A DNA stretch of 64,000 nucleotides from a virus, in IMG/VR virus record IMGVR_UViG_3300024346_000047, positions 1 to 64,000 of that record; one strand, 5' to 3'. Made by a program: the position numbers and the translations under genes. Under the pieces are notes generated by a model. That model was not told where the DNA came from. It was given only the letters and a program-made list of their open reading frames with translations, and did no database searches. Below, piece after piece: positions 36,595 to 45,190 of this stretch (its first letter is position 1; the number at the start of each line of letters is the position of its first letter).

Positions 36595-37857
36595 TTATTT
36601 ATAATTCTTAATATTAACTCTAAACGTACTTTTATATTCTTCTTTTTTAGCGTCCCAGAATTTTTTACTTAAGACTCTACCATTACTACCTTCATCTCCA
36701 AACTCTATCGTTGAGTCGTATCTAGTAGAAGATAGTAGCTTGTTTTTAATACCATCTTGCTCTGCTTTAAGATCTTTTATAGTATCATTGATAACTTTGT
36801 ATCTAACAGCTTTATCCCATTCATCTTGAGTACCTAACCTAGAAGCATCTTCTAAAGTCTCTTTATATCTAGATGTATACCATTCTTTATAAGATTCATT
36901 TGCTGAAGGTTCAGGTTCTAATTCGTAAATCTTACGATCGAGTTCTGAAATTAATAGTTTTAAATCTTCTCCTTGGTCTGAATTTTGTTGAGCTGATGAC
37001 ATTGAAGCTAATTTATCTTCTAATGGTTTTAACTCAGCGTAAATAGGTCGAGCCTCTTGTACACGTTTCCAAAAATCATAAGACTTAACAATTAAATCTT
37101 GACAAATATCAAAGTCCATTTCAAAAGGAGTAACCTTAGAATCAAACCCTCCCGTTAAACTAGCAATTTCCGCATAAGTAGTATTTGTAACTAGCATTTG
37201 TTGATGAAGCTGAAATACGTATCTGACTGGTATACCTCCGTTATATTTCTGAGCAGCAAAATAACTTATGTTCTTAACTTCTATGGAAAAGTCAAAGTTT
37301 ATAACTTCTCCTGTAAAGGGGCTTTTCTGACCTCCTAAGGCAAGATAATCTAAAGAAGCTGATAAGTGTGGATAATCTAAATTAATTGCGTAACAAGGTA
37401 TCTCTGCCTTTTGTCTTACTTTCTTACCTGAAGACCAAATCTCTGCCCATCCATCATCTGTACCATCGTTAAAATCCCATAAGTCAGCGATACCAGATTC
37501 AAAGTGAGAGCCTGCTGTCATAAACTTGGAATATACTTTAGGTGTACTCATTCCTATTTTTTCCCAAAACATCTTAACAGGGTCTCCATATTCATCATGG
37601 TCTGTTAATGTAGCTATACTGGAAGCTCCTATTGTATAATATCTAAATGTATACCAATCTTCATTATTAGCTCCTGATTTTGTAAACTGAGGAATAAAGA
37701 ATCCCCATACGCCTTCCTTAATAGGTTTAGCATATTTTTTGTATTCTTCTAAATGTGCGATTTCTGGTGGTAACTCGTAAGTTCCAATATCTTTTTTATT
37801 AAGATCGAAATCTAATGGTTTTAGCTTCTTCATAATATTGTTAAAAAATAGGGGCAT
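36595..37857 (-). CDS. YqaJ-type recombination exonuclease
   Basis: A 420-residue protein with the PD-(D/E)XK layout of the YqaJ/lambda-Exo family: GASSIATLTDHDEYG near residue 77, TAGSHFESGIADLW, ASLDYLAL (catalytic Asp), IEVKN (Glu-x-Lys), and a QLHQQM helix. A coiled-coil insertion spans about residues 270-350. It resects double-stranded ends so an annealing protein (candidate at 42863-43498) can pair strands. An internal ATG 24 bp downstream (KKLKPLDF) could be the true start because it has the better A/T-rich leader. Confidence 0.72.
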   Translation of the reverse strand: MPLFFNNIMKKLKPLDFDLNKKDIGTYELPPEIAHLEEYKKYAKPIKEGVWGFFIPQFTKSGANNEDWYTFRYYTIGASSIATLTDHDEYGDPVKMFWEKIGMSTPKVYSKFMTAGSHFESGIADLWDFNDGTDDGWAEIWSSGKKVRQKAEIPCYAINLDYPHLSASLDYLALGGQKSPFTGEVINFDFSIEVKNISYFAAQKYNGGIPVRYVFQLHQQMLVTNTTYAEIASLTGGFDSKVTPFEMDFDICQDLIVKSYDFWKRVQEARPIYAELKPLEDKLASMSSAQQNSDQGEDLKLLISELDRKIYELEPEPSANESYKEWYTSRYKETLEDASRLGTQDEWDKAVRYKVINDTIKDLKAEQDGIKNKLLSSTRYDSTIEFGDEGSNGRVLSKKFWDAKKEEYKSTFRVNIKNYK

Positions 37858-37907
37858 CGACCACCTCCCCTGTGTATAATAAAAAGTCTTCTTTAATTGT
37901 AATTTAT

Positions 37908-38567
37908 TTAAAAAGGCAAATCGTCCTCTTCTTCTTCTTCTTCTTGAGAAGCTACTACTGGTGCAACAAAAGGCTCAGGAGTATAAGTTCCTTCCATTTG
38001 TGCGTCCATACTTTCAGCTACACCACCATCTAATACGTTGGTAGATAGAGGTTTTAAACTAGCGCACATTTCCATCAACTTAACATTTAAGTCAAAGAAA
38101 TCTCTTTCAATTGTACCATTCTTCTTTTTAGTAACTTCAATAAGCTCTTTCTGCTCATCCATACTTAAAGCCCATCTAGGTTTCTTATCTCCGTTTACAT
38201 CTAAGTAAACAGCAGGATAATCTTTCCCCTCGTAAGTTCTAGTAGCTAAAGAAATACTAATCATACCTAATTCAGGTACAGAACATAATGTGTTCATAAT
38301 ACTTCTACAAGTCATACTTAAAGAAGATTCAATCACATAGTCTACTCCTTGATCAGCAATAGTTAGATTCATTCTTTTAGTAGTAACACCATCATAAGTG
38401 TTGTCTTGAAAAGAAATAGATTTGAAGTACCCACTTACAAATGTTTCTTCTTGTGTGCAAACGTACTTACCTGTACTTGCATCTTTCGTGTAAATTTTAA
38501 ACACTGGTTTATCCTTAGTGTTTAATTTTAAATACGTCCTTGGATTGTTATCTCTTCCTAGTCCCAT
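37908..38567 (-). CDS. Single-stranded DNA-binding protein
   Basis: A 219-residue protein whose N-terminal 150 residues read as an OB-like strand pattern (YLKLNTKDKPVFKIYT, ERRYVIESSLSM-type turns), followed by an acidic tail ending EEEEEDDLPF. An acidic tip ending in Pro-Phe is the classic SSB partner-binding tail. The gene sits between the exonuclease and the primase-helicase, as expected for replication. Family by context and tail; an OB fold is inferred. Confidence 0.65.
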   Translation of the reverse strand: MGLGRDNNPRTYLKLNTKDKPVFKIYTKDASTGKYVCTQEETFVSGYFKSISFQDNTYDGVTTKRMNLTIADQGVDYVIESSLSMTCRSIMNTLCSVPELGMISISLATRTYEGKDYPAVYLDVNGDKKPRWALSMDEQKELIEVTKKKNGTIERDFFDLNVKLMEMCASLKPLSTNVLDGGVAESMDAQMEGTYTPEPFVAPVVASQEEEEEEDDLPF

Positions 38568-38595
38568 AATATATAATTGTTTATTGATTACTTAA

Positions 38596-40695
38596 TTAAA
38601 ATGGAGGTGCGTCTTCAGTGCTTTCTTCTTCTAAATGTGCGTCCTCCTCTGTTGTTCTTGATCTTTTAAAAACTGAGCCTTTATTAAAGTCATGATACTC
38701 TTGAGATGAATTATTATCCTCTGGTTCTTCGTTGTTATCTTCGTAAACTTGTTCTTGGATTGTTGGTTCAATTACTTCTATAGATTGCTCACCTAAGATA
38801 GTCTTTTTGAACCATCCTCGCAAGGGAGATTCGTTTTTTGAGTCATAAAAACTAAAGAAATCTCTATATTTCCCTCTACCCATGTTTAAGAGTACAGGAT
38901 TAGCTAAAGTTGTTTCCATTCCCCCAGTGTGTTTAGATTTAACTTTTTTAACTGCTATCTGAGTTTGGTTTCTTAATTCTTCTACAAACTTATATCTGTG
39001 TACTAATAGTAAATGTGTCGCTTTGTTCTCCCAAACTACTCCATCTGCTAAATCTGCTGCATTTAAAGGAGCTGGATTATCTTTTAAATCTCCTGACTGA
39101 TGAACTCTCCTAGCTGACTCCGTATTAGAGTGCATACCAACGTAAAGAGACATATCTTTAGCTTTACACCATTTTTGTAATCTAGTCGTCACCTGAAGCG
39201 TATATTGGTAAGTATTAAGCTTACGATCTACTTCTGTATAGTCTAGTTTTAAAGCATTCCATGGGTCTATAAAAAGTATATCAAACTTACCTTTTTGCTT
39301 CTCTATTTTATCAGCCATATTAATAACATCTAAATACGACAGCATATCTTCAGTCTCTATAAAGGCAAATTGCTTATCTAGGTAAGCTAAACCTAAATCT
39401 CTGTGTGCTTTAGGTATGTCTTTTACTCTCTCTCCGTATAAAAACTCAAGTATAAAAACTTTTAATTCCCAAGCTGGGTTTTCAGTAGAATATATTATTA
39501 CTTTTTTACCATGCAATGCGTTAGCTAGTGCAAACAAAAAACAAGCAATAGTTGTCTTACCTAAACCTGCTGTTCCTCCTATAATATCAAAAGCTTGAGG
39601 TTTAAATCTATAATGGTTATCTAAGTCATCATATCCCGTTGATAAACCCATAGGTATTTTACCCGTTGCAAAATCATCAATAAAAGAGTTAACGTCTGAT
39701 CCTACTAAAAACTCATGTGTATCATTAAACTCTACGGGTTCATCTACTCTTTTAAATTTAGACTCTGGTTTTCTACCGTAATTTAATTCTGAAAGCTCTC
39801 TAGCTGCTTGCTTAAAATCTCCACCACATTCTAATATTGTGTAGATAGAAAAAGGATTGTAAGATTTATCTGAGTCAAAAATACTTGATGTACTAAACAC
39901 TCTCAATAAATTATACTTAGTATCAAAGTTACCTGAAACAGGAGATTTACTTCCTGGTCTTTTAACTGGGTACTTACTTCCTTGTTGTGTTTTTATAGTC
40001 CACCCATGTTTAGTCATTACCGACTGCCAATCCCCCCTAGAATTAAAATCCTCCCAAGGTGTTAATCCTGAAGAAGCATAAGAAACTTGAGGGTTTTCCA
40101 TAAAAACAGGAGGCATAGTATCATCAAACATTCTACAGCAAGAAAATATAGTATCTCTTTCTGCTTTTGTAATAGTAGGTATTTCAGATAATGATCCTTG
40201 TATTATATTATACCCCTCAGTTGGTACTGTTACGATATACCCAGACTCTCCTCTAGTTTCTAGTAATACAACTTTCTTCTCTCCTTCTTTTTGTTCCTTT
40301 TTAGTAGCATCTCTAGAGGCTAGTTTTACATTACCACATATCTTCTCACATTTATAAATAAGATGATATCCTCCGTTTATAGTTTCTGCTACCGTAAGTT
40401 TTTTATATAAACCTTTAGAGAATAATTCCATCTTAGATTTAAGCTGATCTATTAGATGACCTTCTTCTTCTATGTATATCTCATTCTTTTGATCTACGTC
40501 TATAACTTCTAAGTTTCCACTAACTTCTCCGCATACTAATCCTAAAGATTCGAATAGATGTGCATTCTCCTCTATATTTATAAAGTCTTTTTGATATCTC
40601 TTCCAAGAGTTAATATTAGGTCGTTTATCTTTTTTAAGGGGAACAATAGAAAGTTTTTTAGCTATAAATCCTTTAAGTATTTTTTTATCTATCAT
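38596..40695 (-). CDS. Primase-polymerase / DnaB-like helicase fusion
   Basis: A 699-residue protein. The N-terminal third (residues about 1-170, with SIVPLKKDKRPNINSWKRYQ and then VIDVDQ) matches the bifunctional primase/polymerase (PrimPol) fold, the acidic VIDVD being the metal site. A RecA-type helicase follows, with Walker A GGTAGLGKTT at about residue 371 and Walker B FDILFIDPW near 465. The C-terminus (EESTEDAPPF) imitates an SSB tip. It would prime and unwind DNA at the fork. No separate DNA polymerase gene is seen in the window, so synthesis may rely on the host or on genes outside. Confidence 0.78.
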   Translation of the reverse strand: MIDKKILKGFIAKKLSIVPLKKDKRPNINSWKRYQKDFINIEENAHLFESLGLVCGEVSGNLEVIDVDQKNEIYIEEEGHLIDQLKSKMELFSKGLYKKLTVAETINGGYHLIYKCEKICGNVKLASRDATKKEQKEGEKKVVLLETRGESGYIVTVPTEGYNIIQGSLSEIPTITKAERDTIFSCCRMFDDTMPPVFMENPQVSYASSGLTPWEDFNSRGDWQSVMTKHGWTIKTQQGSKYPVKRPGSKSPVSGNFDTKYNLLRVFSTSSIFDSDKSYNPFSIYTILECGGDFKQAARELSELNYGRKPESKFKRVDEPVEFNDTHEFLVGSDVNSFIDDFATGKIPMGLSTGYDDLDNHYRFKPQAFDIIGGTAGLGKTTIACFLFALANALHGKKVIIYSTENPAWELKVFILEFLYGERVKDIPKAHRDLGLAYLDKQFAFIETEDMLSYLDVINMADKIEKQKGKFDILFIDPWNALKLDYTEVDRKLNTYQYTLQVTTRLQKWCKAKDMSLYVGMHSNTESARRVHQSGDLKDNPAPLNAADLADGVVWENKATHLLLVHRYKFVEELRNQTQIAVKKVKSKHTGGMETTLANPVLLNMGRGKYRDFFSFYDSKNESPLRGWFKKTILGEQSIEVIEPTIQEQVYEDNNEEPEDNNSSQEYHDFNKGSVFKRSRTTEEDAHLEEESTEDAPPF

Positions 40696-40808
40696 ATTTT
40701 CTAATTGTGCAATGATTAAAAAAGAGGCAATCTTAAGATTAACCTCCTTTAGTATTCTCCGACTGCTAATCTAAATCAAATAATTGTATATACAAAGATA
40801 AATTAGAA

Positions 40809-41114
40809 TTAAAATAATTTATCTGCTTCTTTTTTTAAAAAATCTAGTTCTGATACATCGATTTCTTCTTCCTTATTTAATTTATCTACCAACCCTGTCA
40901 TCAGGGCGCACATTTTTATATACTCAATAGAAAGGGTTCTTACTTCCTCTACGTATCTTAATCTAAACTCTGCGTTGGTTTTATACTTCTTGTATTCTGT
41001 AGGGTCTGTAGGAGTAAATGTGCTATTCTCTACAACTCCTAAAGTTTTAAGCTTTTTCTCTGTTTGGTCTACCAGGTAGTCAGATCCTTTCTTAATCTTT
41101 TTTAACGTGTTCAT
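40809..41114 (-). CDS. Uncharacterised helical protein
   Basis: A 101-residue charged helical protein between the helicase operon and the first attC-like repeat. A 113-bp gap to the helicase gene suggests the replication genes start a new unit there. No family is recognised. Confidence 0.5.
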   Translation of the reverse strand: MNTLKKIKKGSDYLVDQTEKKLKTLGVVENSTFTPTDPTEYKKYKTNAEFRLRYVEEVRTLSIEYIKMCALMTGLVDKLNKEEEIDVSELDFLKKEADKLF

Positions 41115-41144
41115 ATTTTATATTCGTTAAGTTGTGTTAAATTT

Positions 41145-41214
41145 CTAACAGTATTGTAACTGCCATTCTCGTACCTCGAACGTGCGCACAAGCGCAGTTA
41201 CAAGGGTGTTATAG
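41145..41214 (-). repeat. attC-like site 1 (identical to site at 47393)
   Basis: On the coding (minus) strand it runs CTATAAC - spacer - GTAACTGC - loop - GCAGTTAC - spacer - GTTAG. Outer boxes are complementary and inner arms pair, with unpaired bases in the longer arm, exactly the R''-L''-L'-R' layout of integron attC sites; 70 bp fits the attC length range. It is clearly richer in G+C than flanking DNA. All 70 bases are identical to 47393-47462. Confidence 0.75.
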
Positions 41215-41218
41215 CCAA

Positions 41219-41539
41219 TTAGCCTTGTTCGTAATCGCAACTTGTGAACTCATCTAAAATGGTATCATAAATAATTACATAATCAGCAGTAGTACTTCGG
41301 TTGCAACTTTCGTTTGCATCATTAAAATCGTAACCAAAAAAGAAAACTATTTTTTTAGTATCATAATCACATTCTTCAGGCATTATTTCAAAGTCCTTGT
41401 GTGCGTGTTGTTTAAATTGCAATATTCTTTCAAAGTGGTCTGCTTGTATTCTTTCTGCAATTAATATTTCTTCTTGTTCATTGTATAGGTCTAAAAATAG
41501 TTTCCCAAAATCAATGTAATTATTTATTTGTGCTTCCAT
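41219..41539 (-). CDS. Uncharacterised cassette gene
   Basis: A 106-residue acidic protein flanked by attC-like sites on both sides: its stop codon lies 4 bp before site 1, and site 2 lies 28 bp upstream of its start. This is the exact layout of an integron gene cassette (single gene, short leader, attC after the stop). The Cys-containing end (CNRST, CDYEQG) gives no family clue. Confidence 0.6.
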   Translation of the reverse strand: MEAQINNYIDFGKLFLDLYNEQEEILIAERIQADHFERILQFKQHAHKDFEIMPEECDYDTKKIVFFFGYDFNDANESCNRSTTADYVIIYDTILDEFTSCDYEQG

Positions 41540-41567
41540 AATGGTCTGCGTTTATTTAAATAACTGG

Positions 41568-41662
41568 CTATAACAACGTGTATAGTTAAAAAGCCAATTA
41601 AGGTTAGTAATTATTTTAAAGTTGGTTGCTATGGCTTTCAAACCATACACAAACCGTTATAA
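41568..41662 (-). repeat. attC-like site 2
   Basis: Minus strand: TTATAAC - GG - TTTGTGTATGG - internal arms GAAAGCCATAG - loop - then TATACAC - GTT - GTTATAG. Ends are complementary and the inner TGTGTATG / TATACAC arms pair imperfectly. The start TAACGGTTTG is shared with the sites at 48656, 48974 (variant), 57038 and 57448. The stop codon of the upstream gene lies inside its first box. Confidence 0.72.
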
Positions 41663-41809
41663 ATCATTTAAAATTTGTTTAGTAGTTGGCTTTTTCTGCT
41701 TTGAACAGTACTCCCTCTTATTACATACTGGGCACTTTTTTCCACCTTCAGCGATTTCGCAATCACAAGTAGTACACCAGTGTTGCTTGCGTTTATACTT
41801 CCCTTTCAT
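41657..41809 (-). CDS. 50-residue zinc-ribbon protein in a cassette
   Basis: Sequence begins MKGKYKRKQHWCTTCDCEI and continues EGGKKCPVCN; CxxC pairs at residues 12-15 and 26-29 form a rubredoxin-like zinc knuckle, with a basic tail. The TAA stop is formed by the TTATAAC box of attC-like site 2, a hallmark of cassette genes. Function unknown; small zinc ribbons in phages often bind nucleic acid or host proteins. Confidence 0.65.
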   Translation of the reverse strand: MKGKYKRKQHWCTTCDCEIAEGGKKCPVCNKREYCSKQKKPTTKQILNDL

Positions 41810-41888
41810 CTATTCAAATTTTAAACAATTCATAACATCAATTTAAAAACAATTAAAACAGTTTTAACTTGTAGCATTAGCATTAATA

Positions 41889-42107
41889 CTAAACTTTTAT
41901 TTTAAATAAATACTCTTGGGTATCATCCTTAAATATTTTCAATGTATATCCTCCTATTTTTATCTCTTTGGAAAAGTCACTCTCTTTGGATACATAAAAA
42001 GTATCGGTAATAAGTAGGTATAAATCTTTTCCTACAAAAACTTCTGCTTTTTTCTTATACTTTATCTTGTCTAATTCTTTTACAATAGATATTAATATCT
42101 CCTTCAT
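41889..42107 (-). CDS. Uncharacterised small protein
   Basis: A 72-residue Lys-rich protein with alternating strands (KKKAEVFVGKDLYLLITDT). It is followed by a degenerate palindromic stretch (AATGCTAATGCT), perhaps an eroded attC-like site. No family is recognised. Confidence 0.5.
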   Translation of the reverse strand: MKEILISIVKELDKIKYKKKAEVFVGKDLYLLITDTFYVSKESDFSKEIKIGGYTLKIFKDDTQEYLFKIKV

Positions 42108-42138
42108 TCTGTTTAGTTTTATTCATTAACAATCCGTA

Positions 42139-42194
42139 CTAATGCTAACTAGTATTAATAACAACTAACGCAGTTATTACACTTATCATTATAA
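42139..42194 (-). repeat. attC-like site 3 (variant ends)
   Basis: Minus strand: TAATGATAA - GTG - TAATAAC - loop TGCGTTA - GTTGTTATTA - ATACTAG - TTAGCATTA. Two nested inverted repeats with a mismatch, as in attC, but the outer box is TAATG rather than TATAAC. It follows the stop of the upstream gene by 14 bp. Confidence 0.5.
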
Positions 42195-42208
42195 ACAATT
42201 AAATATTA

Positions 42209-42388
42209 TTACGCTTTTCTGCATTTTGAGCAATTACATATAAACTTTCTAAATCTACCGCAACCCTTTGCGTATATATACCCTTCTTTTATTAACTCAT
42301 CATAATCCCCGTTAACCTTCCATTTTTCAAGTGTTTTAGGGTTGGTTATACGTAAAGTAACCACACAAGGCTTTTCCCATTGTTCCAT
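42209..42388 (-). CDS. 59-residue Cys-rich small protein
   Basis: Begins MEQWEKPCVVTLRIT; cysteines at 8, 43, 51, 53 and 56 (the last three as CNCSKC) suggest zinc binding. It starts 9 bp after the upstream gene stop and is followed by attC-like site 3. Not recognised. Confidence 0.6.
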   Translation of the reverse strand: MEQWEKPCVVTLRITNPKTLEKWKVNGDYDELIKEGYIYAKGCGRFRKFICNCSKCRKA

Positions 42389-42397
42389 AATATTTAA

Positions 42398-42580
42398 CTA
42401 CTTATAACAGGATATTATTTTATGAATAACAAACCCCTTCTCTGATTGTTTTTTGCGAAACTTACTATAAGCAGCCTCCTTTGTTCCTGCTTTTATCTTG
42501 TCTTTAAGCGTGTAGATTAAATACGGTACAGTTTGATTAGTTTTATCTTTAACAGATGCTTTAAATATAAATTCATACAT
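42398..42580 (-). CDS. Uncharacterised small protein
   Basis: A 60-residue basic protein (YEFIFKASVKDKTNQTVPYL) of beta-alpha appearance. It ends in GTTATAAGTAG, so an attC-like end word overlaps its last codons but no full palindrome is present. No family is recognised. Confidence 0.5.
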   Translation of the reverse strand: MYEFIFKASVKDKTNQTVPYLIYTLKDKIKAGTKEAAYSKFRKKQSEKGFVIHKIISCYK

Positions 42581-42610
42581 ATTCTAAAAGTTTATAACAC
42601 AGTATAAAAA

Positions 42611-42856
42611 CTATTGTATTTGCTTTTTACAATCCATACATTTATTATAGTCTAATTCTATTCTTGCTCTTTCGTGTCTTAATAGTTCACAATCACATTT
42701 TATAATATCATCTGAAACAACATTATTTTTAACGTGTTCAACAACTATATCAATCGCAACACCTATATCTCTAGGTTTTAACATTGGTTCTGAGTCTTCT
42801 CCTCTTCTCCATCTGTTGTGAGTTTCTAATATTCCGATTGCTTGTTTTATGTCCAT
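42611..42856 (-). CDS. Small phage protein with NRWRRG motif and C-terminal zinc knuckle
   Basis: An 81-residue protein whose first 45 residues (AIGILETHNRWRRGEDSE then IGVAIDIVVEHV) match a small family frequent in phages of several phyla, function unknown. The last 25 residues add CDCELL and CMDC, which look like a metal site. It is 6 bp downstream of the annealing-type protein gene. Confidence 0.6.
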   Translation of the reverse strand: MDIKQAIGILETHNRWRRGEDSEPMLKPRDIGVAIDIVVEHVKNNVVSDDIIKCDCELLRHERARIELDYNKCMDCKKQIQ

Positions 42857-42862
42857 AATTAA

Positions 42863-43498
42863 TTACTTACCTAAAACTTGTTTATTGATAAACTCTTTTA
42901 GTTCTGATGTCGCACAATTAGTCATAAAATCTGCTAAGTCAGGATACTTACCTTCAGGATCGTAATTCTTAAGCTTACCTACAAGAGTAATCCTAGTAAC
43001 ACCCATCTTTTTTAAAGACTCAGACATTTTCTTTAATCCGTCAACACTTCTATCGTCAGTTATAAAGTCTAAACTAATAGACTTTACTCCTTTCTTAGCT
43101 TTAGCTACAGTGTTAGCTCCTTTCTCTATGATTTCTTTCTTCTCTACTACTTTCTTTTTAGATTTAGCGTTAATTACTTCCTCTTCGGATGCAAAGTTAT
43201 TGGTGTTAGACACTCCTAGAGATTTTAATGCTCTACCTATAGACGAGGTTTCAGCGTTTTCTAACCAACTTGTTCCGTTTATAGTACCAAAACCTTCTCG
43301 TTCACTTGCGTGACCTGTAGCTACTGTTAAACCCTCTTGGTTTATTATTCTACACATAAAGTCTGCCTGGTATTTCTTCTCAGGGGTAAGTGTGTGAGAT
43401 AATAACTCTGTAATTATACTGTGATTTGGGTAGTCTCTTTTGAATATAATAATTCTTTCTGCTACTGTGTCGTAGTCTTTTAGTCCTTCTTTTTTCAT
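42863..43498 (-). CDS. Putative single-strand annealing / ssDNA-binding recombination protein
   Basis: A 211-residue protein with ATGHASEREGFGTIN and then WLENAETSSIGRALKSLGV (residues about 60-95). The ENAETSxIGRAL signature is widely found in phage proteins related to Erf/Rad52-type annealing or associated ssDNA-binding factors. A Lys-rich linker (residues 105-130) leads to a small C-terminal domain. It would pair with the YqaJ exonuclease encoded at 36595-37857. Confidence 0.6.
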   Translation of the reverse strand: MKKEGLKDYDTVAERIIIFKRDYPNHSIITELLSHTLTPEKKYQADFMCRIINQEGLTVATGHASEREGFGTINGTSWLENAETSSIGRALKSLGVSNTNNFASEEEVINAKSKKKVVEKKEIIEKGANTVAKAKKGVKSISLDFITDDRSVDGLKKMSESLKKMGVTRITLVGKLKNYDPEGKYPDLADFMTNCATSELKEFINKQVLGK

Positions 43499-43519
43499 TA
43501 TTTATGTTTAAATGTATTA

Positions 43520-43759
43520 TTAAAAATTATCCCAACACCAAATTGGCGTTTTATCACCAACATACGAACCGCTTACGTTATATGTAAAATGCTCCATAGA
43601 GTCTGTGTAACTCATTTCTAACATAAGAATATCTAAGCATTTAGAAACAGAGTATATTAACCTCATTTCTGTTTCGTCTACACCTATTATCGCATCGTCA
43701 AACCCATCAGCTTTTAAGAACTGTTCTTCATGGTAATGTTCGATTATATCGTTTATCAT
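43520..43759 (-). CDS. Conserved small phage protein (FLKADGFDDAIIGVD family)
   Basis: A 79-residue acidic protein with EEQFLKADGFDDAIIGVDE, then RLIYSVSKCLDIL and the end GDKTPIWCWDNF. These words recur in small proteins of many phages; function is unknown. Located 21 bp upstream of the annealing-type gene. Confidence 0.6.
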   Translation of the reverse strand: MINDIIEHYHEEQFLKADGFDDAIIGVDETEMRLIYSVSKCLDILMLEMSYTDSMEHFTYNVSGSYVGDKTPIWCWDNF

Positions 43760-43764
43760 TTAGT

Positions 43765-43842
43765 TTATTTACCTTTTAAATATATAGTATACAGTATTTC
43801 TGTAATCACCCATGTTACAAATATTAAAACAACAACATCCAT
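43765..43842 (-). CDS. 25-residue membrane peptide
   Basis: MDVVVLIFVTWVITEILYTIYLKGK, nearly all one hydrophobic helix, filling the gap between the regulator gene and the next one with 3-5 bp spacing on each side. Too short for a family call. Confidence 0.4.
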   Translation of the reverse strand: MDVVVLIFVTWVITEILYTIYLKGK

Positions 43843-43845
43843 AAG

Positions 43846-43983
43846 TTATATACGGTATTTTTCTTTAACTGAAATTCTTATTAATTCTGAAACTGAAACT
43901 GATTTTTTAGCAGCAATAATTTTTAGTTTATTAATAATTTCTTTTTCTACTCTGAATAAATATCTGGTATCTTTCTTAGCCAT
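43846..43983 (-). CDS. Ribbon-helix-helix (Arc/CopG-type) DNA-binding protein
   Basis: From the internal ATG at 43983 it is a 45-residue protein: TRYLFRVEKEIINKLKIIAA then SVSVSELIR, the strand-helix-helix pattern of Arc/CopG repressors with SVSELIR as second helix start. A longer frame from 44031 would overlap the upstream gene by 56 bp, so I prefer the 8-bp overlap start. Likely a local transcription regulator. Confidence 0.6.
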   Translation of the reverse strand: MAKKDTRYLFRVEKEIINKLKIIAAKKSVSVSELIRISVKEKYRI

Positions 43984-44341
43984 TTTGTAATTTTTTAACT
44001 TGTTCAGGAGTTGCCCTGTAAACATCTCCACTTTTTAGTTGTTTAATAAATGACCTTAAATCTAAAAGATCTTGTATTTCTAATGATGCCATTTCCGAGA
44101 ATATATCTTGATATACTTCTTGGATTCCAACAATTAAGTTTATGTCAGATTCTTTTTTACATAACTCATCCTCTACAGGAACTACTTTTTTCTCTAAAGC
44201 TTCAAAGAATCTATTGCCATGGAATTTAATTTCTTTAGACCATAAGGCTGTGTCTTTTAAATCTTCTACGTTTTCTAGTAATATTATACCATTACACATA
44301 AAAGATGTAGCTAACGACTTGTAATTATCTATTTTATTCAT
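43976..44341 (-). CDS. Uncharacterised helical protein
   Basis: A 121-residue helical, mildly acidic protein ending EQVKKLQNG. It overlaps the regulator gene by 8 bp, suggesting the two are translated together. No family is recognised. Confidence 0.5.
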   Translation of the reverse strand: MNKIDNYKSLATSFMCNGIILLENVEDLKDTALWSKEIKFHGNRFFEALEKKVVPVEDELCKKESDINLIVGIQEVYQDIFSEMASLEIQDLLDLRSFIKQLKSGDVYRATPEQVKKLQNG

Positions 44342-44358
44342 TTCTTTAAAATTAAGAA

Positions 44359-44526
44359 TTAATAACTACTACCATACCTATTCATACCGCCTAAATTAGG
44401 TGATGAAATTTTGTTTTCCATGACTGTACCGCATTTTGGACACTTCACTTCCGCTTGGTAGTTCTTTACTAATACGTCTTTTAATTCTTCTTTACATTTT
44501 GGGCATTTTTTATCAAAAAAAGGCAT
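44359..44526 (-). CDS. 55-residue zinc-ribbon protein
   Basis: Reads MPFFDKKCPKCKEELKDVLV and then VKCPKCGTVME: two CPxC knuckles (residues 8-11 and 29-32) as in FmdB-type or transcription-factor zinc ribbons. The start lies 3 bp after the stop of the upstream membrane protein. Function unknown. Confidence 0.65.
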   Translation of the reverse strand: MPFFDKKCPKCKEELKDVLVKNYQAEVKCPKCGTVMENKISSPNLGGMNRYGSSY

Positions 44527-44529
44527 TGG

Positions 44530-45135
44530 CTATAAGTATTTAATGTTAATAATAATATCATGAGGAGCGAAATCTTTACCTCCAAAATAAGGAAATAAAT
44601 TCACCCCAAAAAGGTATTTCTTTTCTGTAGTTAACTTTATAGATGACCTCACATTTATGTTAATAGACTGTATGTGGGATACGCTTCTTTTGCCTTTCTC
44701 GTATTCATAAAGAAATAAATCAATCTTATCAGAATAAGGATTATACTTCCAACCTATACGAGAACTGTTATAATGTATAAAAATAGAGCCGAAACCAAAT
44801 AATTTATTAATTTGTTCTGACAATTGAATACCACCATTGTATCTACAGCTATCATTAAATAAAACAGAAACTTTTTGTTCTTTTTTATTTATGAAAAACT
44901 TTAATCTATAACCCGAATAGTGATTACCTTTTTTAATTTTAAAATCTCCTGATCTTAATTTAAACATCCAAAACAAAAAAGGAGATAAAATCATTACTAA
45001 TACCGCAATAGAGAAAAACAATACAAAATACCATATTGTTATTTCTTCAAGTATTTCTGACGGTTTAATATAAGACAAAATTATAAACCCCATACCTATT
45101 GCTATTAAGGAGTATATTGCTATTGTTTTTTTCAT
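44530..45135 (-). CDS. Membrane protein with soluble C-terminal domain
   Basis: From the ATG at 45135 (KKTIAIYSLIAIG) it has 201 residues with two membrane helices (about 5-22 and 33-56) and a 140-residue soluble beta-rich domain. A longer frame from 45213 would overlap the small gene at 45191-45346, so the internal start is chosen. No family is recognised; a host-envelope role such as superinfection exclusion is possible but unproven. Confidence 0.55.
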   Translation of the reverse strand: MKKTIAIYSLIAIGMGFIILSYIKPSEILEEITIWYFVLFFSIAVLVMILSPFLFWMFKLRSGDFKIKKGNHYSGYRLKFFINKKEQKVSVLFNDSCRYNGGIQLSEQINKLFGFGSIFIHYNSSRIGWKYNPYSDKIDLFLYEYEKGKRSVSHIQSININVRSSIKLTTEKKYLFGVNLFPYFGGKDFAPHDIIINIKYL

Positions 45136-45190
45136 ATTTATTTTTTTTAGTAAATACAAACTTAAATATAATATTTGTATTGACAAAGTG

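Noticed and set aside
41622-41846. Plus-strand 74-codon frame
   Set aside because: Antisense shadow of the 50-residue zinc-ribbon gene and attC-like site 2; the minus-strand reading has the zinc motif and a cassette layout.
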